Part shown: in pieces, positions 1 through 7,394 of the stretch
Layout: every line of letters begins with the position of its first letter
Position numbering within the stretch: the stretch's first letter is position 1
Source: Acidobacteriota bacterium
GTDB lineage: Bacteria > Acidobacteriota > Terriglobia > UBA7540
Length of the DNA: 31,144 nucleotides
Reading direction: 5' to 3'
Assembly (NCBI GenBank): GCA_003171295.1
Contig: PMYF01000641.1
Span: 1 to 31,144, forward strand
Translations under genes and position numbers: made by a program
Notes under the pieces: model-generated
Told to the model about the DNA's origin: nothing
Databases searched by the model: none
Seen by the model: the letters and a program-made list of their open reading frames with translations, nothing else

Positions 1-111
1 AGCCCTGCAAAGTGCAGAGAAAGCCGATCCCAGGGTCGTGTCCATGCCAAAAATCTCGATCAGATTGGAATCATTGACCTTACCGGTAGGGATTGCTATT
101 GTTCCGACCCT

Positions 112-1144
112 ATGTTCACATCCCTACTTTCCTCGTTGTTCAGCACCCGAGCTTGGTTCCGAACTCGAGCAGCGCTGCAAATTGAGATTCTGGCTCTCCG
201 CCACCAGCTAACAGTCCGCAAGAGGTCTCAGCATGGCCGTCTTCGTTTGCACTCCGCAGACCGACTGCTTTGGGTTTGGCTTTCCCGCTTCTGGTCCCAC
301 TGGCGCTCGGCATTGCTCATAGTGAAGCCCGAAACGGTGATTGCTTGGCACCGAAAAGGATTCCGGATTTATTGGACATGGAAAAGCCGCCATGCCGCAT
401 CTGGGCGTCCGACAGTTGCCCGGGAGATCCGTGGCCTGATCCACAAGATGAGCTTGGCGAATCCGCTCTGGGGAGCACCGCGCATCCATGGCGAGCTCCT
501 GAAGATTGGGATTCAACTATCTCAAGCCACCGTGGCCAAGTACATGGAGCGTCACCGAAAACCACCTTCCCAGACGTGGCGTACGTTCCTCGACAGTCAC
601 CTGAAGCAACTGGTCTCCACGGATTTCTTCGTGGTGCCAACGGTGAACTTTCGTATCCTCTTTGTTTTTGTGGTTTTGGCCCATCATCGGCGCCGCGTGA
701 TTCATTTCAACGTCACCGCTCATCCCACCTCGGAATGGACGGCCCAGCAGATGGCCGAGGCCCTCCCTTGGGACACGGCCCCCACGCTACCTGCTCCATG
801 ATCGCGACAGCATCTATGGCGACGTCTTCCGGCAAAGGGTCCGAGGCATGGCGATTCGCGAAGTCCTGACGGCCCCGAGATCGCCATAGCAGAATCCCTA
901 CGTGGAGCGCCTGATCGGATCTCTCCGACGAGAATATCTGAACCACCTGATCGTGTTCAACGAATCGTCTCTGCGACACACGCTCAAATTGTACTTCGAT
1001 TATTACCACGGGGCGCGCACGCACTTGTCGCTGGAGAAAGATGCACCGGAGACCAGACCGGTTCATCCGCCGGAGCTGGGGTCGGTCGTTGAACTGCCGG
1101 AGGTCGGCGGACTGCATCACCGTTACGAACGGCGGGCGGCTTGA
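112..1144 (+). pseudogene. DDE (rve-type) integrase/transposase, broken by a frameshift and a nonsense codon
   Basis: This is a transposase of the integrase-core type common in Acidobacteriota. The N-terminal part reads in one frame from the ATG at 112. It has a helical DNA-binding region, then the first catalytic Asp in STDFF and a second Asp region at PWDTAP. Near 780, in a run of C residues, homology moves to another frame (RYLLHDRDS). That frame holds an in-frame TAG at 887-889, where the family usually has Trp (SP-W-QNPYVE). It then continues through the catalytic Glu in YVERL to the family-typical C-terminus GGLHHRYERRAA. All three DDE residues are still visible, but no single frame encodes the whole protein, so the copy should be inactive. 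Terminal inverted repeats and target duplications could not be located. Confidence 0.85.
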
Positions 1145-1178
1145 AGGATCGTTCTCGGACTGAAGAAGGGTGTTTTCC

Positions 1179-1198
1179 GACCTCGGTCGACCGAGGTC
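1179..1198. repeat. Perfect 20-bp palindrome downstream of the transposase remnant
   Basis: The ten bases GACCTCGGTC are followed directly by their exact reverse complement. The site lies 35 bp after the transposase stop codon and before the group II intron remnant. It could be part of an IS end, a terminator stem without a T tract, or a dimeric protein-binding site. The sequence does not decide between these. Confidence 0.6.
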
Positions 1199-1344
1199 CG
1201 CGAAGATTCCGGCCCCTGAGAACGGGACCTTCCCCGAGCTTCCGCCGCCATGAAATCTGTAGCCCGCACCTGCTCAGCAACTCCCTCGACTCTTTGATGC
1301 CCCTGTGAATTGGCCGCTCTTTGTGGTCGATCGAGTTTTTGGCA

Positions 1345-1971
1345 GGGACAGCGAAGGAAGTCACTCGTCACGGGCGGTGGATGAGAGTCGAGCACGCCAG
1401 GTTCGCCGATGATCTGATGGTCCTGGTCGACGCGCATCCACGGCAGGTATGGCTTCGGAAGGCAGTAGAAAGGCGGCTGCGGGAGGAGTTGGCCAAGCTG
1501 CAGGTCGAGGTGAACGAGGAGAAGAGCCGGAGGATGGATCTTCAGCAAGGAGAGAGTTTCGGATTTCTGGGCTTTGAGTTCCGTCGCATCCGCAGTCGGC
1601 GGGGACGATGGATGCCGCTGTATACGCCGCGCGGCAAGAAGCGCACGGCATTGCTGCGCAAGCTCAAGCTGATTTTCCGAAGCTATCGCTCTCAGCCCAT
1701 ACGGAAGTTGATCGAACAGATCAATCCCATTCTGCGCGGCTGGGTGAATTACTTTGCGGTCGGCCACTCCAGCCGGTGCTTCTCGCATATCCGAGACTGG
1801 GTAGAGAAGAAGATTCGGTACCACTTGGCGAGGGCCAGACAACGCCAAGGCTTCGGATGGAAGCGGTGGCGCAAGGAGTGGCTGCATGGCACGCTCGGGC
1901 TCTTCCACGAGTACCGCGTAGTCTATCAGCCGCCCTCCTGGGCAGCCGCCCCGACCCGATCGGCCCCATAA
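1345..1971 (+). pseudogene. ltrA: Group II intron reverse transcriptase/maturase, 5'-truncated
   Basis: Only the C-terminal half of a group II intron-encoded protein is present. The reading frame enters just before the catalytic FADD motif (family YADD) and continues through the LGFEFR segment. It then runs through the maturase (X) domain, with its typical INPILRGWVNYF motif, and ends with a basic tail (WVEKK, GFGWKRW). The fingers and upper palm (RT0-RT4) are missing, leaving roughly 200 residues where 400-600 are usual. There is no plausible start codon or ribosome-binding site at the 5' edge, which is placed only approximately. No HNH endonuclease domain is seen. The stop at 1969-1971 is followed directly by an intron domain V-like hairpin, the normal arrangement for a maturase gene housed in domain IV. 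Confidence 0.85.
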
Positions 1972-1993
1972 CCCTTGTTGTGAAGCGTGCAGG

Positions 1994-2096
1994 AACGCGT
2001 AGTGCGGGAAATCCGCACGCTACGTGTGATGTGGCGGGGGCTGGAAACGGGGCTCTGGAGGCATTTCGGAGCTACTGCGCCAGTCCCCGACCCTAC
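1994..2096 (+). ncRNA. Group II intron 3' end: domain V and domain VI
   Basis: A 34-nt hairpin at 1994-2027 has the architecture of group II domain V. Its lower stem pairs 1996-2001 with 2021-2026 and includes one G-U pair. A two-base GC bulge lies on the 3' side, and the upper stem pairs 2002-2007 with 2013-2018 around a GAAAT loop. Downstream, 2036-2044 pairs with 2080-2088 (nine pairs, one G-U) as a domain VI-like stem. The segment ends CGACCCTAC, fitting the 3' AY end of group II introns and placing the splice boundary near 2096. The usual AGC catalytic triad at the base of domain V is not canonical here (ACGC in place of AGCC), so the ribozyme may be degenerate. Confidence 0.65.
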
Positions 2097-2205
2097 CAGG
2101 TCAACCACGCGGACGATTGCGTGATCCTGAGCAGCCAGAGGGCGGCGCAGGCATTGGAATGGAAGCGGCAGGTGATGAATCAGCTGGGGCTAAGGCTGCG
2201 GCCCC
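2097..2205 (+). pseudogene. Second group II intron reverse transcriptase fragment (YADD region)
   Basis: Directly after the predicted intron 3' end, one frame reads VNHADDCVILS, then EWKRQVMNQLGLRL. This matches the YADD palm motif and the following helix of a group II intron reverse transcriptase different from the one upstream. The canonical Tyr of YADD is His here. Homology fades after about 2200, and the expected LNxxKT continuation is absent. Nothing upstream of the motif is left on this side, because intron sequence occupies it. This is a broken exon remnant with no coding function expected. It abuts the 3' end of the first DUF4832-like gene on the opposite strand. Confidence 0.65.
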
Positions 2206-2213
2206 GCATGTCA

Positions 2214-3782
2214 TTATGGGCAGTAGGGCTGGTCGCAGGCTGACTTGCCCTCGGGCGGGAGGATCCGTATCGTTCCAAGCCTGTAGCGGCCGAGTGCATC
2301 TCGTCCGTCGATTGCCAGCTTGATGCGTGGATTGCCGGCAAAGTCCACGAGTGCGATACGGACGTCATATACCCCCGGCGCCAATTTCTTCGGTGGGTGA
2401 AAGACGCTCGTCAAAGAATATGTTTCGCCTTGCGTCCATGAGGTCTCGTTGAACGTCGTATCCAAATCGCTGAACTTCTCGTTCCCCTGATTATCCGTAA
2501 GATAGAGCTTCAAGGGATGGGCTACGTACAGTCGGCCAACGCTGCGGTTGACCCAGCTTTGGTCGAACAGGAGCAAGTCGCCCGCGGGAAGTTCTTCGCT
2601 CCAGGCTGCGTGGCTAAGCACCAGCCGGTAACCAAGGGCGCCACTCTGGAGTCCATTCTCCAGGAAAGCCCGGTCCTCGTGTATCGCGCGTTTGTAAGTC
2701 GCCGGCAGAAAGTAGAAGTGGGCATAGTTCGAATGGTATTCCAGCATCACCTTGAGGTTTTCAGCCAGCGTCCCGTGCGTGAGCTGGTCCTTCATGTCGT
2801 CATAATTCCAGTTACCTTCTGCGATAAGTGGTGCTTGACGCCAGTAAGCCGCCATAAAATCGCGGTCGAAGAAGCGGAGCCGGTCGATGAATCCAGTACG
2901 AATGAATGCGAAGTTACGCTCAAGCCCAACATCGAGAGCCTTGCAGTACACAAGGTCGTGCAGGCTTTTGATTTGGAAGACACTTGGTGATTCAAGGTTC
3001 CACTCGGGATTATAGGGGAGGAGAAGCTGACTGTCGTGAAGGGTATCCGAATAGACGTCGATGATCTTCGTAAGGAGGTCGTGCTCTGCCTTTGCACTCG
3101 GCCAAGGATAATGTGAGAACCAAGTACCCCAGTCCGCCCAGTGACCGTAACCCATTACTTGCACCATGATGATCGGCGAGCCCGGCCTGTCGTAGCGCGC
3201 GGCGAAAGATTCGAGTAGTTTGTGGAGCAAGGGAAGATAGATCTCTTGGTAGCTGGGATGGAGATAATCCAACTCACGGACGGTGGTTCCACCGTTTCCC
3301 GGGTATTCGCGATAATGGACGCCCTTGCTCCAGATCCAGTCCGGCAGCACCTTTCTTCCGGGACGGCCTGCCCAGCCGGGGTTGTCTGTCACCCATGGCC
3401 GGAGCATGATTTGCTTGGCGCGACTGCCCCAGTATTGTACGACTCGATCGAAATCCTCCCATTGGTATTGACCTTCCTGCGGTTCAAGGCTGGCCCAGTC
3501 CCAGTCAAGCAGCACCCAACTGCACAACGGGGCGTCGTCACCAAAGCCGGTGGTGACTTCCTGGACAGTGTACTGTTTCTCGTCGTTGCCAAACCCGTAA
3601 GAACCGGCCCATATCCCCCAGCCCATATAGGGGTTATTGATGGGCTCATGGATTTCCTTGGGGAAAACAGCCGCTTCACGGCCGCCAAGTGGAGCTGATA
3701 GCGAGTAAAAGCTTGCCGCCGAAAAGAGGAATATGGAAACTGGCAGAGCCCCGAGGAGCTTTGTTAGCGCTGAGTCTTTCAT
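2214..3782 (-). CDS. Secreted DUF4832-like TIM-barrel protein, paralogue 1
   Basis: A 522-residue protein with an N-terminal hydrophobic signal segment (about residues 8-25). The N-terminal two thirds look like a glycoside-hydrolase-type TIM barrel: NNPYMGWGIWAG, then LEPQEGQYQWEDFD, QVMGYGHWADW and IAEGNWNYDD. A C-terminal beta-sandwich (VNRSVGRLYV, LKLYLTD, YDVRIALVD) resembles the DUF4832 end. The protein ends in CDQPYCP, a cysteine pair shared with three paralogues in this window. The ATG at 3782 is preferred because GGAG lies 8 nt upstream; a TTG seven codons earlier is the alternative. It is the most divergent of the three minus-strand copies and lies 258 bp downstream of the next one. 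Family membership is by motif recognition, and the substrate is unknown. Confidence 0.8.
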   Translation of the reverse strand: MKDSALTKLLGALPVSIFLFSAASFYSLSAPLGGREAAVFPKEIHEPINNPYMGWGIWAGSYGFGNDEKQYTVQEVTTGFGDDAPLCSWVLLDWDWASLEPQEGQYQWEDFDRVVQYWGSRAKQIMLRPWVTDNPGWAGRPGRKVLPDWIWSKGVHYREYPGNGGTTVRELDYLHPSYQEIYLPLLHKLLESFAARYDRPGSPIIMVQVMGYGHWADWGTWFSHYPWPSAKAEHDLLTKIIDVYSDTLHDSQLLLPYNPEWNLESPSVFQIKSLHDLVYCKALDVGLERNFAFIRTGFIDRLRFFDRDFMAAYWRQAPLIAEGNWNYDDMKDQLTHGTLAENLKVMLEYHSNYAHFYFLPATYKRAIHEDRAFLENGLQSGALGYRLVLSHAAWSEELPAGDLLLFDQSWVNRSVGRLYVAHPLKLYLTDNQGNEKFSDLDTTFNETSWTQGETYSLTSVFHPPKKLAPGVYDVRIALVDFAGNPRIKLAIDGRDALGRYRLGTIRILPPEGKSACDQPYCP

Positions 3783-4040
3783 CCCACGCACTCCATTTGT
3801 CAAAGGCGCCGGCGCTGGGTCGATTGTGTATCAGGCGTCCGGGTGTTCTTGCGCCCTCGAATGAACCCTCGGAGAGATTAATGCAGGCAGTGGCTAACCT
3901 TTCTCAAGAACCATCCTGATGCGATTGCAGCGATGGATTTCTTTACTGTCCCGACGGCAACCCTACCCCCCGGGGAATCCTCGCCCGAAATATAGAATTA
4001 TGATCGTTCGTTCTAAAGGGCGCTCCGGCCGCGTAAAGCA

Positions 4041-5600
4041 TCAGGGACAAGGATCGGTCACACACCCGGCGGGGCCGTTATAAGGCTCAATCTGGATCTC
4101 TCCCACCTTATACCGGCCTTGTGGGTCAACTCCCTCGATCCCCAATTGGATCTCCGGATTCCCCGTGCTTGCCTCCGCCAGCGCGATCCGCACGTCGTAC
4201 GTCCCCGGGGCAAGTTCCTTGGGCAGGTGAAAGACACTGATCAGTGGATAATCTTTCCCCTGTATCCAACTGGTCTCGTCGAAGCTTGTGTCGACCTCGC
4301 TGAACTTCTCGGCTCCCTGCGGGTCGGTCAAATACAGCTTCAGCGGATGCCTCACATACAGGCGGCCTACGTTACGGTTCACCCAGTTCTGCTTCAACAC
4401 CAGCAAGTCCCCGGCGGGCACGGATGCCCGCCAACTCAGCGAGAGCGGCACCATGCGATAGCCCAGACCTCCGGGTTCCAGCCCGCGCTGGATTACGTCC
4501 GCCTGTTCGCGCATGGCTCGCTTATAGACGGGCGACCCGAAATAGAAATGGGTGAAGTTGGCATGCCACGTTAAGGCCACATCGAGATTCTCAGCGAACG
4601 TGCCGTGCACGTTTTGATTGACAAGATCGTCATAGTTCCAATTCCCTTCAGCGATGATGGGGTCTTGGCGCCAGTATTCTTCCATGATGTCCCGGTCCCA
4701 GTGTCCCAGCCCATCAATGAAACCCGTCCAGATCAGCCCAAAGTGATGGGCCAGCGCTACATCCAACGCCTTGTTGTACAAATGATCTTGCATGGTCCGG
4801 AACTCGGAGGGGTTCCAATCCCAATCCCCCATCTGCATCAACTGGATGTGCTTAAAGGTCCGGATGTAAATCTGCGTGATACCGGCGAGGATCGCGTGCT
4901 TCACCTCAACGCTGGGGAATTTGTAGTGCGAATACCATGTAGCCCAGTCGGCCCACTGCCCGTAACCCATGACCTGCAAGAACACAACCGGGGTGCCGGA
5001 CTTGTCATACCTCTCGGCGAACGCTTCCAGCAACTTTCGCAGTTCCGGTAGATAGATACTCTTGAAAGAGGCATCGGCATATAAGGGCTCGCGCTGTACC
5101 ACGCTGCCATTTCCCTTGTATTCGTCGTGGCGCAACCCCTTTGCCCAAATCCAATCGGGCAGCACAGGCGCCCCCGGATGCCCGTTCCAACCGGCATCGT
5201 CGGTCACCCAGAAGCGAACCACAAACTGCTTGTGCCGTACTTTCCAATAGTCGACAACGGCGTCGAAATCCTTCCAATTGAATTGGCCTTCTTTGGGCTC
5301 AAGGCTCGCCCAATCCCAATCTACGAGAACCCAGTTAAACAGAGGAGCATCATCCCCAAACCCCGTCGTGTTATCCGCCACCGTGAATGGCTTCTCGTTG
5401 TATCCATACTGACGCGGGCCGGCCCAAATTCCCCACCCCATATAAGGATTAGGCAAGGGTGTTTGGATCTCGGGGGGAACAACAATGGTCAAAGCAGGTC
5501 GATCGGAGCCCGCGCGCAATGCGGGACCGGCCAGGATCATGAAAAGTGCCAGCGATGCAACCCACTTGCCTGCCTTGCTCAAAACAATTCCTTGTGGCAT
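4041..5600 (-). CDS. Secreted DUF4832-like TIM-barrel protein, paralogue 2
   Basis: A 519-residue protein with a signal peptide (about residues 12-29, ending near GPALRAG). It has the same order of motifs as its neighbours: NPYMGWGIWAG, LEPKEGQFNWKDFD, RFWVTDD, QVMGYGQWADW, IIAEGNWNYDD, then a C-terminal sandwich with VNRNVGRLYVRHPLKLYLTD. It ends CVTDPCP. The start at 5600 is chosen because a strong GGAGGA stands just upstream; the frame stays open 66 codons further upstream, but that stretch is arginine-rich and unlike the family. It lies 40 bp downstream of paralogue 3 on the same strand, so the two are probably cotranscribed. Whole blocks are nearly identical to paralogue 3 in DNA as well as protein, indicating tandem duplication. 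Enzymatic activity is inferred from the fold only. Confidence 0.85.
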   Translation of the reverse strand: MPQGIVLSKAGKWVASLALFMILAGPALRAGSDRPALTIVVPPEIQTPLPNPYMGWGIWAGPRQYGYNEKPFTVADNTTGFGDDAPLFNWVLVDWDWASLEPKEGQFNWKDFDAVVDYWKVRHKQFVVRFWVTDDAGWNGHPGAPVLPDWIWAKGLRHDEYKGNGSVVQREPLYADASFKSIYLPELRKLLEAFAERYDKSGTPVVFLQVMGYGQWADWATWYSHYKFPSVEVKHAILAGITQIYIRTFKHIQLMQMGDWDWNPSEFRTMQDHLYNKALDVALAHHFGLIWTGFIDGLGHWDRDIMEEYWRQDPIIAEGNWNYDDLVNQNVHGTFAENLDVALTWHANFTHFYFGSPVYKRAMREQADVIQRGLEPGGLGYRMVPLSLSWRASVPAGDLLVLKQNWVNRNVGRLYVRHPLKLYLTDPQGAEKFSEVDTSFDETSWIQGKDYPLISVFHLPKELAPGTYDVRIALAEASTGNPEIQLGIEGVDPQGRYKVGEIQIEPYNGPAGCVTDPCP

Positions 5601-5640
5601 GGCTCTCTCCTCCGTGCAGACTTGGTTTGCCCTTTCCCGG

Positions 5641-7197
5641 CTACGGGCAGAAACCCTTTTCGCACCCCGCCGGACCATTGTAGGGCTCAATCTGAATCTC
5701 CCCCACCTTGTACCGGCCTTGCGGATCATCCCCTTCGATCCCCAAGTGGATCTCCGGATTTCCCGTGCTCTGCTCCACCAGCGCGATCCGCACGTCATAG
5801 GCCCCCGGGGCCAGTTCCTTGGGCAGGTGAAAGACGCTGATCAGCGGATACTCCTTCCCCCGCACCCACATCGTCTCATCGAAGCTCGTGTCTACCTCGC
5901 TGAACTTCTCGTTTCCACGGGTGTCCGTCAGATACAACTTCAGCGGATGCCGCACGTAGAGGCGGCCCACGTTGCGATTTACCCAGTTCTGATTGAACAC
6001 CAGCAAATCTCCCGCGGGAAGGGAACGTTGCCAGCTCAGGGAAAGCGGTACCAGGCGATAGCCCAGACCTCCCGGCTCCAGGCCGCGCCGGATCACGTCC
6101 GGCTGCTCGCGCATCGTTCGATTGTAAGTTTTCGACTCAAAATAGAAGTGAGTGAAATTCGAGTGGAATTCCAGCGCCACATCGAGGTTCTCGGCGAAGG
6201 TGCCGTGAATCTTCTCGTCCACCACCTCGTCGTAATTCCAATTGCCCTCGGCAATGATGGGATCCTGGCGCCAGTATTCTTCCATGATGTCCCGGTCCCA
6301 GTGCCCCAGTCCATCGATGAAACCTGTCCAGATCAGCCCGAAGTGATGCGCCACCGCCACGTCCAGCGCCTTGTTATACAAGTGGTCCTGTAGGGTCTGG
6401 AACTCGGCCGCGTTCCAATCCCAATCCCCCATCTCCATAAGTTGGATGTGCTTGAACGTCCGGATATGGACCTGCATGATTTCAGCCAGAAGCTGGTGCT
6501 TGGCTGCGACGCTGGGGAACTTGAAGTGTGAGTACCAAGTGGCCCAGTCCGCCCAGTGTCCGTAGCCCATGACCTGCAAAAGGATGACCGGTGTTCCCGG
6601 CTTGTCGTACTTCTCCGCAAAGGCTTTGAGGAGTCCCTCCAGCGCCGGCAGGTAAATGTTCTTGAACGAAGGATCGTTATAGTCCAGCTCACGAACCATC
6701 TTTCCCGCGTTGCCTTTGTACTGGTCGTAACGCATGCCCTTCGCCCAGATCCAGTCGGGTAGCACAGGTCCGCCGGGTTGACCGTTCCATCCTGGGTCAT
6801 CCGTCACCCAAAACCGCACCACGAACTGTTTGTGGCGAACCTTCCAGTAGTCCAGGACGGTGTCAAAATCCTTCCAATTAAATTGGCCTTCCTTCGGCTC
6901 AAGATCTGCCCAGTGCCAGTCCACCAAAGCCCAACTGAACAACGGCGCGTCGTCCGCAAATCCGGTGGTGTCATACGCTACCGAGAAGGGCCTCGTGCTG
7001 AAACCCATCTGGCGCGGAGCCACCCAGATTCCCCAACCCATGTAGGGATCGGCCAGAGGAGTCTGGATCTCTGAAGGAACAACCTTGGTAATCTGCGGTT
7101 GGTCGGCGCCCCGCGTCAGCAAACCAGTCAGAAATACGAGCAGTAATACCAGTGCAGCCGACGTCCCTGCTTTCCTCAAAATATTCTCGCGTCGCAT
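5641..7197 (-). CDS. Secreted DUF4832-like TIM-barrel protein, paralogue 3
   Basis: A 518-residue protein with a signal peptide (about residues 9-30). Landmarks are DPYMGWGIW (50-58), LEPKEGQFNWKDFD (99-112), RFWVTDD (128-134), QVMGYGHWADW (208-218), IIAEGNWNYDE (314-324), a C-terminal beta-sandwich from about 395, and a terminal cysteine pair C512/C517. The strongly conserved acidic residues in the second, fourth and fifth of these motifs are candidates for a glycosidase-like active site, but no catalytic role is known for the family. The start at 7197 has AGGAGG just upstream. It is the first gene of a two-gene unit with paralogue 2 and is preceded by one of the three shared 17-bp regulatory words, suggesting control by the nearby GntR regulator. 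Confidence 0.85.
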   Translation of the reverse strand: MRRENILRKAGTSAALVLLLVFLTGLLTRGADQPQITKVVPSEIQTPLADPYMGWGIWVAPRQMGFSTRPFSVAYDTTGFADDAPLFSWALVDWHWADLEPKEGQFNWKDFDTVLDYWKVRHKQFVVRFWVTDDPGWNGQPGGPVLPDWIWAKGMRYDQYKGNAGKMVRELDYNDPSFKNIYLPALEGLLKAFAEKYDKPGTPVILLQVMGYGHWADWATWYSHFKFPSVAAKHQLLAEIMQVHIRTFKHIQLMEMGDWDWNAAEFQTLQDHLYNKALDVAVAHHFGLIWTGFIDGLGHWDRDIMEEYWRQDPIIAEGNWNYDEVVDEKIHGTFAENLDVALEFHSNFTHFYFESKTYNRTMREQPDVIRRGLEPGGLGYRLVPLSLSWQRSLPAGDLLVFNQNWVNRNVGRLYVRHPLKLYLTDTRGNEKFSEVDTSFDETMWVRGKEYPLISVFHLPKELAPGAYDVRIALVEQSTGNPEIHLGIEGDDPQGRYKVGEIQIEPYNGPAGCEKGFCP

Positions 7198-7265
7198 GCA
7201 ATTCCTCCTCTGTGCAGGGTTCCTTCGACCCGTCGCAAACTACTACCGTAATAGCGCACAGGTCT

Positions 7266-7282
7266 GTCATACCTATCATACC
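7266..7282 (-). promoter_or_regulatory. Putative GntR operator / extended -10 element, copy 1
   Basis: On the minus strand this reads GGTATGATAGGTATGAC. It is one of three copies of the pattern GGTATGAYAGGKATGWC in the window, each upstream of a transcription unit and oriented toward it. It lies about 70 bp before the start of DUF4832 paralogue 3. The word contains a direct repeat of GGTATGA with 9-bp spacing, and TATGAT could act as a -10 box. No good -35 box was found here. Confidence 0.6.
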
Positions 7283-7304
7283 GCATGCAATACGCGCAAG
7301 ACCT

Positions 7305-7317
7305 TTTCCATTGGAAA
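7305..7317. promoter_or_regulatory. Short palindrome upstream of the DUF4832 pair
   Basis: TTTCCA and TGGAAA flank a single T, and CC and GG lie further out with one mismatched base on each side. The site is about 25 bp upstream of the GGTATGA word on the minus strand, in the -35 to -60 zone of the presumed promoter. It could be a second transcription-factor site; there is no direct support beyond symmetry and position. Confidence 0.3.
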
Positions 7318-7394
7318 CGGACTGCGGCAAGTCTCATTAGGCAGGAGGGTTGGCGGACAGGAGGCAACGTGCGGATCGGCACCTCCAAAGCCAC

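Noticed and set aside
5601..5798. N-terminal extension of DUF4832 paralogue 2
   Set aside because: It is arginine-rich, overlaps the 3' end of the upstream paralogue and precedes a strong GGAGGA and a proper signal peptide at 5600.
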